Below, piece by piece: positions 51,945 through 63,500 of a stretch of DNA of 64,000 nucleotides; positions within the stretch are counted from its first letter, which is position 1, and each line of letters starts with the position of its first letter. Location of the stretch: assembly GCA_001839685.1 (NCBI GenBank), contig MLAK01000629.1, positions 1 to 64,000 of the forward strand. Reading direction: 5' to 3'. Below the pieces are notes generated by a model. That model made no database searches. It saw nothing but the letters and a program-made list of their open reading frames with translations, and had not been told where the DNA came from. Source of the DNA: Tritrichomonas foetus (Eukaryota; Parabasalia; Tritrichomonadida; Tritrichomonadidae). The position numbers and the translations under genes were made by a program.

Positions 51945-52514
51945 AAAGAAAATCAAAAGAAAAGAAAAATTTACATTGCTGGAGAATCTGAAAAGTTCAG
52001 AAAAATCCAATTATACCGTTTTGGTTTTTTAAATTGGAAAAAAATCATTCAAATTCGAAACATTTTTGACAGAAAAGCAATGGTTTTTTATGAAACAAGA
52101 TTAAAAGAAAAAGCTGTCAAAGCTTTCATTCAAAATGTAAATCTAAATATGAATGAAAGAGAATTTATTGCCAAGAAATTTTATAATAAACAACTTTTAA
52201 TATCAACCTTTAGAGAATTGTCAAGTCTGGCTGATCAAACAAAAGATAAAGAAAAGAAATTGAAACAAGTTCACAACATGTATTTGAAAAAGTTTGCTTT
52301 TGGTTCATTGAAGAAAGAAAAGAAAGTACGAAAGAGAACTCGATTGATTCAAATTCAAAAGACACTGGAAAACCAAATGATGAAAAGGGTTTTTAAGGCA
52401 TGGCCAGAAGGATGCTCCGCAATTCGCGAAGATGAAGAAAGAGAAGCAGAAAGAGAAACTCTCTTTTCTAAGGCGTTACAATACCTTGATGAGATTTCTT
52501 CTGATGATTTCTGA
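51945..52514 (+). CDS. C-terminal continuation after the in-frame TAA
   Basis: 190 codons in the same frame as the preceding fragment, with the first Met at 52080. It contains further basic helices with Trp (FLNWKKII, VFKAWPEG) and ends in the acidic ALQYLDEISSDDF. It is probably not a separate gene: there is no promoter space and the composition is continuous with the upstream part. Confidence 0.6.
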   Translation, partial: KENQKKRKIYIAGESEKFRKIQLYRFGFLNWKKIIQIRNIFDRKAMVFYETRLKEKAVKAFIQNVNLNMNEREFIAKKFYNKQLLISTFRELSSLADQTKDKEKKLKQVHNMYLKKFAFGSLKKEKKVRKRTRLIQIQKTLENQMMKRVFKAWPEGCSAIREDEEREAERETLFSKALQYLDEISSDDF

Positions 52515-52936
52515 ATGGTGAAACTTTTATTTGTTTTATATTAAACATGATAAGTTTTATTTGTTTTCGATGTTTTCTCAAATATAATTTCAACTCTTTT
52601 TATTTTGTTGATGATATAGACTAATAGCATTCTTATCTCAGAATATATTTATTTCGTTCTAATGTTGAGTCTGGGAAAAAAAGAATTAGTAATATTATTC
52701 ATCAAATTGGCCAAAATGATGATAGTTCCTTCTTTTAACATGATATTCTTTTGGAATGTTTTATTCATTCCAGGGAAAAAAGAAAAATAACGTTTCAATT
52801 ATAAAAAAGTAAGAATAATTAATTGTCGCAAACAAACAAAATTTTATAAAAAGATTATAAACACCATCTAAAAAGATCATGAGCATATATCATATAATAT
52901 ATATATATATATAAACATATATAAATCAGGAATTTT
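52515..52936. other. Intergenic between convergent genes, with (TA)n
   Basis: AT-rich 3' spacer containing a TA dinucleotide run at about 52891-52912. No gene. Confidence 0.5.
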
Positions 52937-55900
52937 CTAGTCAATAAGACTCCTGTTTGTTGTGATAAGGGCAACGGGCACCTTAAGACGCGTCATTAGA
53001 GTCATCTGAAGAGTTGCCGCAAACTGGAACGAATTCCTAATCACCAGATCACTTAATTCAATTCTTGTGTCTTTAGGATGGGAATCGAAATATTTTTTCC
53101 TTTTTTCGTGTCTTTTGAAAATCTTGTTCATTTCATCAAATGCTGCTTGAACATGAGTAGCAGGAATGAAAAGAAAACACGAATGTTGTAAATCACTGAC
53201 GAGTTTCTCGAGAAATATTGGCCAATCAACTAGGTCAGCGTAAGTGAAAATGTAAATTTCTCGTTGATACTTTGAAAAAGCAAATTTACTGTATCTTTTA
53301 TTCTTTAAATCAACAACTTGAACATAAGGATACTTTTTCTTTCTATCAACTTCAACTTGAAGTGGAATGTTATATGGTACAAAATTCTCATAAGAACAAT
53401 TATGATGACTACTGTGACTTCCATGTCCACTATTACTACTATTGATGGTATTATTTGAACCACTTGCATTATTACTATTGCTATGATTGGTATTTGTAGG
53501 AGTTGTGCTGACTGAATAAGATGTGTTGTTGTTAGAGTTATTTATCAGGTTAGGAATAGCGGTAGTTGAAAGACTCGTGTTTAAAGTGGATGAAGAGATA
53601 TTTGGATTTAAACTGCTACTGTTGTTGTTGGAATTGGATTCAGAACTAACTGAAATATCTTTTGAGCTGAGAACATAATTGCTATCATCTGAACTTGATT
53701 CATTTAGATTGTTTGGTCTAGGTGAATTCATGTTAGAATTAGACGTGGTAATGGTAGATGTGCTTGTATTTATAGAGGAATTACTAAAACTAACAACATT
53801 ATTGTTACTCGGGAAATTTAAGTAATAGTAATTATTTGGATTATGCGAAGAGTGGCAGTAAGTACAGTTTGGATTAGAACTACTTTGTGTAGTTATAAAT
53901 GGAGGCAAACAAGCACCAAGTGCTGACATTGCCTGTTTTGTTAGCTCAATTGTTTTAGCATCATGATAACTCGAACTGGATGAAAATTTTGAAAACCTGC
54001 AAACAACTGGTCTCATTAAAGATGATTGTGATTGATTTCTAACAAACTTATTAAAGAATCCATTCGATCTAACAACACAACAATTTGGAAACATGAATTC
54101 AAATGGCAATATTTGAAGTTCAGAATCGGCAACAATTGTTAAAGGCGGAGCATTAATATTTAATGTTGATAAACTTCCTTTCAAGTTTGATGATTTTACA
54201 AATTTGCTTTCAGAAAATGTATGATCATCGGGAATTGGCGCGGTAATGAGATGATCGGTAGAAATTGAAGAAAACAACAACTTTGAAACCTCTAAACAAC
54301 TTCGCTTAAAAGGTTCTCCTAGATTCATTTTCTTTGCCTCATTTGAATTATTTATTAATGACGCAACCATCTGTAGAAATGAAATCGAAAATACCGAAGA
54401 TTTGAAAGGAATTTGATTAATGGAAAACCGAATAGCCTTCTTACATGAAATGTCAGTAGCTTTCAAAACACCTGTAAATGGAAAATAAGCAATCATGTGA
54501 TTAAATAACCGTGTAAAGAATATTACACTTTCGGAAACCCGTGGAGGAAGCTCACTCAATTTCAATGAGCTTCTCGTCATTTTCATTTCATTTGCAATAT
54601 TCTCAAGTTGTTTACAGCAGTTTGCATTCATATCAAATAGCTTTCTTTCTGTTAAAACACCTTCATAAAACGAACGAACATTTCTTCGAATCTTCTTTAA
54701 AATGATAATCATTTGCACTTTTCGATTGTTTGTCGTAGGTACTGAATACCCTTCACTAAAGACGGACCCATTATTAATACTGGCATTTTTCCTTCTACGT
54801 GCCAAATTTTTATTTTGGAAATTCAATAATTCTAATTCTTTGAATTCAGGGAAACTTGGATTCTGGAGTTCCAAAATTGTACTACTAATTGATGATGTTA
54901 TAGGCATTATATTGACGATGATATTATCACGAATAGGCAACTTTATTTTATTTCTTAAAAGAGTAGACATATCATTTAACATGTCAAAGACAATAAGATT
55001 TTGATTTATGAATTTTGGTTCAAATGCAATCAACAAAAATGTCAAATTTCGCATAATTTCATAGAAAGTTGATGCTTTTTCAATTGAAACATTCCGAATG
55101 AGAAACAGATGACCATTGAAGAAATATTTTTGAATATTTGTAAAAGCAAAACTAAAGAACTTCTGGGCCGATTCAATTTTATTATTTAAAAATTGAAGTT
55201 GGCCATATAATATTTCTGAACGAATGACTGAAATTGGATTCATAAACAATTTCCCAAAATTTGAAATGGTCTTCATAACCATTCCTAAATGATCCAAAAC
55301 ATTTGAATCATCTAAATGAAAAGTTTCGAAATAAACTGGTACTTCAGACTTATTTTCTTTCTTTATATTCAATGAAGTTAACAATACAGGCATTTTTATA
55401 GTAATTGAAAATTTTTCTTCTTTTACAGGGTCAAAATTGGCTTTATGGAAGGCTCTTTCATGAAATTTCAAATTTAATCGACTAGAAACTTGGTTTGATG
55501 GCGGCTTTTCACCTTTTTCGGGTTCTGGACTTTTATCAGAATTGCTATTATCAGAAATATTTTTGCTATAAAACAATTTTCGTCGAAAAATTTCCAACAT
55601 CAAAACTTCACAATATTCAAGATATGCTTCGAGCATTTTTAAGACACTTCCAATTCTATCAAAACATAAACGGGCCAAAAGAAGAGATGATAAACATTCA
55701 CTCAGGATATCATTTTGTGTGAATTTTTGAGATTCGTCGAATTTTCCAAAACTTTTCTCGTATTCCCCAAAATTCGTAAAATCAAGGTAATGTCCATATA
55801 AATGCCATGTTTTATATAGCTTTGCAAGTGATTGTCCACGATATAACAAACAAATTGCAGAATTTTTTAGTGAACATGAACTTTGGATTGCCATTTCACT

Positions 55901-58900
55901 CCAAAATAATGAAAAGACAGGTGAATCTCGATCAAAATAGGCTTTTGCCATCAATTTTAAGGATTCACTAAAAATGTCTATCAGCATTTTTTGGTTTCTT
56001 TGGTTTAGAGAAAGTCCAATGTGTCTAATTTCATACATAAAATCATCAAATTGATTTTTTGAAAGTGCAATTTTGGCTTTTAAGAATTTAAACACTTTTA
56101 AAATGCTTGGATTTTCAACTGTTGACAAAACTTGATAAACAAGTGAATCAGCAAAAGAAAAATAATGAAGTTTAATTAGCATTTTGATCAATGCAATTAC
56201 AGTCGTAATAGTATTAATTGAATCTGGTTTTGGATAGCCATTATTTCGTAAATTAATTGGTGGTAAAGTACTTGCGGCACCAGAGTTTTTAGTTGTTTTT
56301 GAACGCTTTGATCGAGCGTTTTTTGAAGGGGGCGTTGATGAATTTGAAGAAGTATTTATGCTATTAAAGTTATTACCAGAAAAGCTACCATTTGCACTTC
56401 TGACTAAGCCTGCTGCCTGTTTCAAATTTAAAGTGATCGCGTTAGGCGCCAAAGAAGCTGACCCAGAAAAATTGAACGATGATGATAAAAGTGTAGTTTT
56501 CTGTGAAGATCTATAATTTGAAATAGTCAAACTTGGATTACTTAAAGAATTTGGAGAAATTGTGGATGTAGATAAATCGTTGGAATTTTTATTAATTGAT
56601 GATTTCGAAATTGGTATTTTTTCAATTTTATATGTATTTATGATCATTGATGATAAAAGTCGAATCCCTTCAGTTAATTGATCATTAGATTTATAAATTG
56701 ATGCAATTAGTTGTGCAGTATATAACGCTTCATCATTTTGGTGATTATTTTGATAGATTTCTAAAGCTTTCGTAAAGAAAAAAACCGCACGACAATTATC
56801 TTGTCGATTGTGACATATTTTTGCAACTCTTGTGGAAATTAATGGATCTGTGGCAATTATTGTCCAACTGTTATCAAAGCAAATTGATGCAAAAAAGTAT
56901 TTATCACATGCATCTAAAGCTTCACCAAGACATAAAAAGGCAATTTTTGGCCATATTGTGAATTTCAATGACGGAAAATTATCATAAAGAATGGAAAGAC
57001 CTTCAAAAAAATACCTTGATGCCAATAGCTGTTGATTGCTTTCCATAAACATAATACCTAATGCAAAACAAGATCGAAAACAAACATATGGAGGTAAGTA
57101 ATCATTGGTACTATAACAATAAAACAACACTTTATGTCGATATGTTTTATCTGTCAAAATTCTATTCTTTAAATACGCTTCATCGTTTGATGATTGATCG
57201 AAGCTGAATTGATGAAACCCGGTAACTTTTTGAAAAGTGATAGGAGACCGACTACTAAGAATAAGTGCAATATCAATTATTGCTAATAATGTTTTTTCAT
57301 CCTCTTCTAAATTAGTTTCATGGTGATATTCTTTTCTCTTCGGAAAAAGGTAGTGACTTGGATTGACTTTTTCAAAATCTTCTTCTTCATCATTACTTAC
57401 TTCGTTATTATGAATATACATAACTAAAGATTTCAGCGCTAATTTAATCAATTCATTATCATGTAGTTCTAAACCACAATGAGAATTATATTCAGCTTGA
57501 AGAATATCTGGAATTAATAATGGTTCGATATCAATTCCATTTGCCAGACAGAAATGATATAAAGGTAAAAACAGTGCCCATTTTTTGGTTGTATTTCCTG
57601 ATTTTGCCGAATTTTCATTTGTTGAAGAATTTGTTTGACTGTGTGAATTGTTGGTGATTAGGTCTCTATTATTATGTAAAATTGCTGGAATATCTAAAAA
57701 ATTAAGATTCTGATAAATTTTGGAAAAATCGTCAACGTTTTCAGGTGTCATAAAACTATGCTTGAAATCATTATTTTGTGACATATCAATTGTGTTTCCT
57801 GAACTAATATCAGGATGGTATTTCCGTGCCCATTCGAGAAAATCACTCGGTGTAATATTACTGTTTATTGTATAAGTTACTGTTAAAGGTGGCTGTTTCA
57901 TTGTTATAAAACCAGTATTCCTATATGTTGATAAATCCAGTGGATTTAATTCATACATGTCATCTAATTGAATTAATGAATTATTTGCCATACTTGGACT
58001 TGGCTTTAAATCGTCGAAAAAATCTGAACTAAAATCAAAATCCGAATCTTCTTCTTCAGTTAAAGTATCATCTTCCTCTTTAATCATTTTCAAAATTTGG
58101 TCTTTATTAGTGACATAATCAGAAAAACGATGAAGAATTGAGGGAACAAGAGGATGATGAGGGAAAATTTTAAGTAAAAGATCACATAAATGAATTAAAA
58201 TATGATCAAGGTCAAAAGTTGGATGAAAAACAGAAATAGGGGCCATTGAACTATTTTTTACGAAATCCAGTAAAGATTTTATGATAAAAGCGCATTTTGT
58301 TGAATCATCTATGATTTTTTCATTTTTATTTTTCTTTTGTTTTTTCTCTAATTTTTTCACATTTTTTGATTTTTTCTCATTCTGTGATTTTTTATCATTT
58401 TGTGATTTTTTATCATTTTTGACGATTTCTTCTTTGGAATCATTTGAGGTTTTTTTATTATCTGTTTTAAATGGTTGGGTTGATGTTGAAAGAAGGAAAT
58501 AAAGCAATGAGGTCACTTTTGGATCAATTTCTGGAATACCGTTATATTGGAGCAAATTGATTTTCTCCTTAACAAACGCATATCTGATAATGTCAATTTG
58601 AACCAGGCTTGAAGTACACAAATCTTCTTTCTCCAGGAAGTTTGAATAAAAATTTTCGAATTCGGAAAAATTTTTATTACGATAGAGTTTGTTAATCGCT
58701 TGAATAAGAGAAGGAGGCGAAGTATCAAATGGCAAAATGTCAATAACCCCTTCTTTCGTTTCATTTTTCGGATTATTTAATGCATCGGTTATTGAGTTAG
58801 ATAGCGTTCCACTTTGATATTCCGGGAGAATAGAAAAGATTTGAGTGATGAAAGGATTTAAATCGGTGAAATTTTTCACTTTTTTCAATTTTGCAATTTC

Positions 58901-59146
58901 CGGGGATCTGATAACCAGAGGAATGTCGTTTGATGCTGTCGGTTTCAACACACCGAAATTTGTTAGGCTATTGACGCGATTTAAATTACTTTGAAATTGT
59001 TGATTTGCTTGAAGTTTTTCCATTGTTTCAATTTCGTTAAACGAATCATCGTCACCAAAAACGTCGTCAAATTCGGATTCGGAGTCGCTGCAATCGACAC
59101 GAAGGCCGAAAACTAAAGAATTCGGCTTCTCCGCTGATTTTTGCAT
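52937..59146 (-). CDS. Giant TPR-like protein with possible CHAT-like end
   Basis: 2,069 codons, ATG at 59146, no internal stop. The N terminus is acidic (SDSESEFDDVFGDDDSF). A helical region with TPR-like helix pairs covers ~670-845 (for example SCFALGIMFMESNQQLLASR and AVFFFTKALEIYQNN), with more helical repeats to ~1500. Asn/Ser-rich linkers lie at ~870-960 and ~1765-1915. Near ~1675-1690 the phrase DSELQILPFEFMFPN resembles the substrate-side LPxE motif of CHAT and separase-like peptidase folds. The C-terminal ~150 residues (YVQVVDLKNKRYSKF ... FLFIPATHVQAAFDEM) look like the rest of such a fold, but I see no His-Cys dyad. A scaffold role, perhaps flagellar (CFAP46-type proteins combine similar parts), is only a suggestion. 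Confidence 0.65.
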   Translation of the reverse strand: MQKSAEKPNSLVFGLRVDCSDSESEFDDVFGDDDSFNEIETMEKLQANQQFQSNLNRVNSLTNFGVLKPTASNDIPLVIRSPEIAKLKKVKNFTDLNPFITQIFSILPEYQSGTLSNSITDALNNPKNETKEGVIDILPFDTSPPSLIQAINKLYRNKNFSEFENFYSNFLEKEDLCTSSLVQIDIIRYAFVKEKINLLQYNGIPEIDPKVTSLLYFLLSTSTQPFKTDNKKTSNDSKEEIVKNDKKSQNDKKSQNEKKSKNVKKLEKKQKKNKNEKIIDDSTKCAFIIKSLLDFVKNSSMAPISVFHPTFDLDHILIHLCDLLLKIFPHHPLVPSILHRFSDYVTNKDQILKMIKEEDDTLTEEEDSDFDFSSDFFDDLKPSPSMANNSLIQLDDMYELNPLDLSTYRNTGFITMKQPPLTVTYTINSNITPSDFLEWARKYHPDISSGNTIDMSQNNDFKHSFMTPENVDDFSKIYQNLNFLDIPAILHNNRDLITNNSHSQTNSSTNENSAKSGNTTKKWALFLPLYHFCLANGIDIEPLLIPDILQAEYNSHCGLELHDNELIKLALKSLVMYIHNNEVSNDEEEDFEKVNPSHYLFPKRKEYHHETNLEEDEKTLLAIIDIALILSSRSPITFQKVTGFHQFSFDQSSNDEAYLKNRILTDKTYRHKVLFYCYSTNDYLPPYVCFRSCFALGIMFMESNQQLLASRYFFEGLSILYDNFPSLKFTIWPKIAFLCLGEALDACDKYFFASICFDNSWTIIATDPLISTRVAKICHNRQDNCRAVFFFTKALEIYQNNHQNDEALYTAQLIASIYKSNDQLTEGIRLLSSMIINTYKIEKIPISKSSINKNSNDLSTSTISPNSLSNPSLTISNYRSSQKTTLLSSSFNFSGSASLAPNAITLNLKQAAGLVRSANGSFSGNNFNSINTSSNSSTPPSKNARSKRSKTTKNSGAASTLPPINLRNNGYPKPDSINTITTVIALIKMLIKLHYFSFADSLVYQVLSTVENPSILKVFKFLKAKIALSKNQFDDFMYEIRHIGLSLNQRNQKMLIDIFSESLKLMAKAYFDRDSPVFSLFWSEMAIQSSCSLKNSAICLLYRGQSLAKLYKTWHLYGHYLDFTNFGEYEKSFGKFDESQKFTQNDILSECLSSLLLARLCFDRIGSVLKMLEAYLEYCEVLMLEIFRRKLFYSKNISDNSNSDKSPEPEKGEKPPSNQVSSRLNLKFHERAFHKANFDPVKEEKFSITIKMPVLLTSLNIKKENKSEVPVYFETFHLDDSNVLDHLGMVMKTISNFGKLFMNPISVIRSEILYGQLQFLNNKIESAQKFFSFAFTNIQKYFFNGHLFLIRNVSIEKASTFYEIMRNLTFLLIAFEPKFINQNLIVFDMLNDMSTLLRNKIKLPIRDNIIVNIMPITSSISSTILELQNPSFPEFKELELLNFQNKNLARRRKNASINNGSVFSEGYSVPTTNNRKVQMIIILKKIRRNVRSFYEGVLTERKLFDMNANCCKQLENIANEMKMTRSSLKLSELPPRVSESVIFFTRLFNHMIAYFPFTGVLKATDISCKKAIRFSINQIPFKSSVFSISFLQMVASLINNSNEAKKMNLGEPFKRSCLEVSKLLFSSISTDHLITAPIPDDHTFSESKFVKSSNLKGSLSTLNINAPPLTIVADSELQILPFEFMFPNCCVVRSNGFFNKFVRNQSQSSLMRPVVCRFSKFSSSSSYHDAKTIELTKQAMSALGACLPPFITTQSSSNPNCTYCHSSHNPNNYYYLNFPSNNNVVSFSNSSINTSTSTITTSNSNMNSPRPNNLNESSSDDSNYVLSSKDISVSSESNSNNNSSSLNPNISSSTLNTSLSTTAIPNLINNSNNNTSYSVSTTPTNTNHSNSNNASGSNNTINSSNSGHGSHSSHHNCSYENFVPYNIPLQVEVDRKKKYPYVQVVDLKNKRYSKFAFSKYQREIYIFTYADLVDWPIFLEKLVSDLQHSCFLFIPATHVQAAFDEMNKIFKRHEKRKKYFDSHPKDTRIELSDLVIRNSFQFAATLQMTLMTRLKVPVALITTNRSLID

Positions 59147-60526
59147 TTAAATAAAATGGCGAACGTTAAATTGGTTTTCAATGGAAACATTTTACTTTTT
59201 CTGAAAAAACTAATTATATAACACGATTGAAGAATTCAAAAAAATTTCATGGCATTCAAGATTTTTGTAAAGAATTTTTGTGATGTCTCATCGTCAGATG
59301 ATATTTTGTTAGTGATCCAAGTGAAAGTTAACCACTTGTTTTTATTAAATCATCATTTTTGAATTTCCTATTTGGGAGATATATCAAGTAAATTAATGAT
59401 GTAGATACATTTTATACTTGATTTACAATAGAATGAAGTTATAATAACTATGATTTATTTTGTGATTAACACAATATTTATATTTTTCAAATCATCAAAA
59501 TTCATTGAATCAAACAATCTCCAAGAATGTAGATATATCACTAGTCATTACTTATCATTGCTAATTTAAATCAGTATTAATAAAGAAAATAATAATATCA
59601 CTTTAACCTAAAAATATCTTGTGAATGAAAAGGCTTCTTTTTGCAGTATTTCTGTTTTTTACATTCTATGAAATAATAAACGTTATAATGTAATACAGAG
59701 TTGTTTTTCAATTTTGTTAATAGTAATGAATCCTTATAAGGCAAAAGAATTGACAAATAATGGAATAATCATGCAAATTCTCTTGCTCAGAAATTAAAAG
59801 GGCTTTATTCATTGAAAATAAAATGTGATATATTGGGTTTATCTCATTCAATTTTTTGTTAAAAAAATTTAAAATTATTTAATTAATTGCAATAACATTG
59901 ATATATCATAAAAACCATTTTTAAACTGTATATTACAGAAAAATTCTGGGATATTAGTATTTTTATTTTATTCAGAAAATATTGAATTGGGATAACATTA
60001 TTTGCTATTGCCCTTTTAAATTGTTTTTTCATGATTTTAAGGTGATTTACTCGAAAATGTCTTTTAATTTAAATCTAAATTTGAATAGATCATCACAAAA
60101 AGTACACTTGAAAAAATTCACGAAATCTCCAACGAAATAATATTTGAATGAATAACTTTATATTTATTCTATACTTTACAAAAAATATCTCAAATTTTCA
60201 TTATATTTTATATGAAAATATAAATTAGTGATGTGCATTTAATTTCATGATATGTTAATATGTTTGCTTTTCTACTGGGAAGTTTCCTATTTTTCTTTCT
60301 CATTGAAATTAAAATTGGGAAATTTATGGGAAATAATTCAAAAATTCTATAGCCTCAGAATCTTTCATTCATCAACTACATGTGATATGAACATTCAGAG
60401 CAAACACGATATCAATATTTCAAAAAGTTCAACAAAACATTCACCTAAAATTTATATCTCTCAAAAAGTTAGTTAATTTGACAAAAAGTTTGCAAAACTA
60501 GTGAAACGTTAGTTAGAAAAGCTAAA
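59147..60526. promoter_or_regulatory. Divergent intergenic region
   Basis: 1.4 kb between the start codons of the giant TPR-like gene (minus) and the zinc-finger kinase gene (plus). AT-rich, no supported gene; it must hold both promoters, but no clear initiator element stands out. Confidence 0.4.
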
Positions 60527-63500
60527 ATGAGCATCAATTTATACAAGTCTTCGCTTTCTCTCTCGAAACACTCTCCGCTTCTTGCTACTCAATCGCTCAG
60601 GATGGGGCCAAGTAATTCATCGCGGGCAGCAAACATTCTCTACATCTTTCTGAAGGGTCAAGAAACAATCCTCCGATCGATTCTCGACAAAATCGAGAAA
60701 GAAACAAACGACGACGTTGATTCCCTTAAAAACGATAAGAATGTTTCTGCTGGTGATGAAAAAGCTCAAGAAATGGCTATTTTAAAAAAATCCCTTATTC
60801 ATTTACTCGATTCGCATTACGCCAATTTGTTTTTCAATATAAATGAAACCATTTCAACGATGCAGTCAATCCTTTCGGTCCACGACAATCAATACGCGAA
60901 TCAAATATTGACCACCGCAATTGCAATGAACAAGACGCTCAATTCGTTCCAAATGACCACATCAACGGTTTCAAAACGGAGAAGCTCAAATAATAGCAAC
61001 AAGGATCCAATTAATGGAAATCCCAAAAATTCAAATCAATCAAGAAGCAGAGTGTCATTCCTTGATCATTCAAATTCACAACAACAAAATGGAAGTAATC
61101 AAAAAGATGCATCAAACAATAAAAACCATTCTGACAATTCGAACAGTGAAAACCTGAATAACAACATTCAGAGAAACAATGTGAATAGTGGTGAAAATAT
61201 TGACCATACTAATATATCTAATTCAAGTAATATTAACAATAGCAATCAAAATATTACTTTCAATATGATGAACAATAACAATAAAGAAAATAATAATCAA
61301 AATTTAAATAACAACAGTTATAATTCATCAAATAATTCTTTAACAAATAATAATGCATTTACAAATAATGATTCATTAAAAAATAATAATGCATTTACAA
61401 ATAATAATGCATCTACAAATAATAATGCATTAACAAATAATAATTCATTAGCAAATAATGATTCATTAAAAAATAATGATTCTTTGACAAATAATAACTT
61501 GATTAATTTGAGTGATAGTGGAAGTGTGTCAGCTAGAAGTGGAAGCTTTGATGACAGCGATAGTGACGACTACGAGGACGAGTTTGTCGTCTGTCGGATT
61601 TGTGATGAAAAAATTCCAGTTGATAAAATTGACGAACACACCAAAGTTTGTGCTGATCTTTATCGTTCCGCCGCATATGTTTCTGAAGTCAATGAAAAAC
61701 TCACAAATATGCTTAATGAAATGAAAATGAAATATTTGGATGTAAGTTGGCCAGGACATTTAAATAATGCAGTAAATGTATGCTTGCCAGTACTTCGCTG
61801 TACAATGGCCATCGAAAACATTATTGCTGTTGACCCTGGAGACCCAGATTCGTATGATGAGTTACAATCACTTTCTCAGCTTTTTAACATTTCGAAAAGT
61901 CCAAACCCAGTAGAATTCGATATGCAACACTTCAAACCACTTGTTGATTCGAAATTAAAAGCATCAACTGCAATCATTGAATTAAACGCACATTATAATA
62001 TGAGAAAGAGCATTTTCAGTGTTAAACAACCTCTTATTTCTGATTTTGAATTAATCAAAAGAATATCAAGCGGTGCCTTTGCACGAGTCTTCTTAGCACG
62101 AAAAAAATCAACAAGAGACATTTTTGCAATAAAAGTGACACCTAAAAGTTCACTAACACAAAAAAATCAAGTGAAAAGGATTCTCGCTGAAAAAGATATT
62201 CTTTTACAATTTTCTAATCCACATATCGTTTCTTTTTATTATTCCATCATTGGCAAAAACAATCTGTATTTGATTATGGAATTTTTGCCTGGTGGCGATC
62301 TGTACTCGCTTTTGCAGAACATTGGAAGCATGGATGAAGAAACAGCCAAAATTTATTCTTTCCAAATTGTTCAAGCTCTCAAATATCTTCGCGAAAAAGG
62401 AATCATTCATCGTGACTTAAAACCAGACAATTTGCTCATTGCACGAAATGGTTTATTAAAACTCACTGATTTCGGGCTGAGTTTCATGGGAATAATAAAC
62501 CGGAATGGAAGCAATAGCAATAACCAAATTTCATCATCACAGGCACAAGCACCAACTGCTCCTCGCACACGTAGCCGCAGCAACACTATAAACACTCACA
62601 CTCATCAAAACAATAATGTAGATTTGAATAATTTGCGTTCAGGGAATAATAATTTGACTATTTCGGATTCTGAGTTAGTTCAAAGTAATTCTTTGGTTGG
62701 TACCCCTGATTATATTGCACCTGAAATTATTTTGAATCGACCACATTCGTTTTCTGCTGACCTATGGTCCCTCGGTGTGATGATTTATGAGTTTGTTGTT
62801 GGTGAGCCTCCTTTTCATGGAAAAACTGAGAAAGAAACTCACGAAAACATCATTCGAGGAAGATACATTATTGATGATGACCTTGAATTATCACCTGAAT
62901 TGATTGATTTGCTTTCACGGTTGCTCAAGTTGAATCCAAATGAGAGAATTGGTGCGAAGAACATTGACGAACTCATTAATCATCCGTGGTTCAAAGATGT
63001 TGATATTAATCAAGTTCCTTTCACGCCTGAGCTGAAATCAAAAGATGATACCGACTATTTTGAATGCAGATATGATTTATCTAAAGATGATGACAAAGAT
63101 ATCATTGAAGATATGTCAATTGTTGAACCAACAAATGAACACCAAACTAGCAGACCAATATCTCCAGCGGCATCACCAATTGGCTCACCAATGAACTTTA
63201 ACTCTTCATTTTCACCACTCGCTGCTCCTCCGATCACCCTTCACTCTTCACCACCTAGTTCATTGAACAACAAACCAAGTAACTTATTTAATAGTTCAAT
63301 AACTAGTCCAATTGGTAGTTATGGGAATAGTTTATTTAATAATTCATTGGGAATTAATCAATTTGGTTATTCTGATAATTCTCAATATGACTCGCCTATG
63401 AATTCACCTCTAAGTTCGTCTCCGAATTCTCCACCAAATTCCACTTTCCTCCAATTTTTAAATTCAGAAAATGTCCCGAATTTTCCCGAATACCAACAGC

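Larger units (their letters stand above)
50016..52514 (+). pseudogene. Coiled-coil Trp-repeat protein gene with in-frame TAA
   Basis: A continuous frame of 833 codons from the ATG at 50016 to the stop at 52512-52514, except for one TAA at 51942-51944. The 45 codons between this stop and the next Met (52080) are open and continue the same Lys/Glu-rich helix (KENQKKRKIYIAGESEKF). The C-terminal part carries FxxW-type helices (FGFLNWKKIIQI, KRVFKAWPEG) like those before the stop. One base change (TAA from CAA, for example) would explain the break. It is either a recent nonsense allele or a sequence error. Confidence 0.65.

Noticed and set aside
52937..53400. Separase catalytic domain at the end of the giant TPR-like protein
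   Set aside because: The His-Gly and Cys-containing catalytic motifs are not visible; the GHGSHSSHH stretch belongs to a low-complexity Ser/Asn/His linker.
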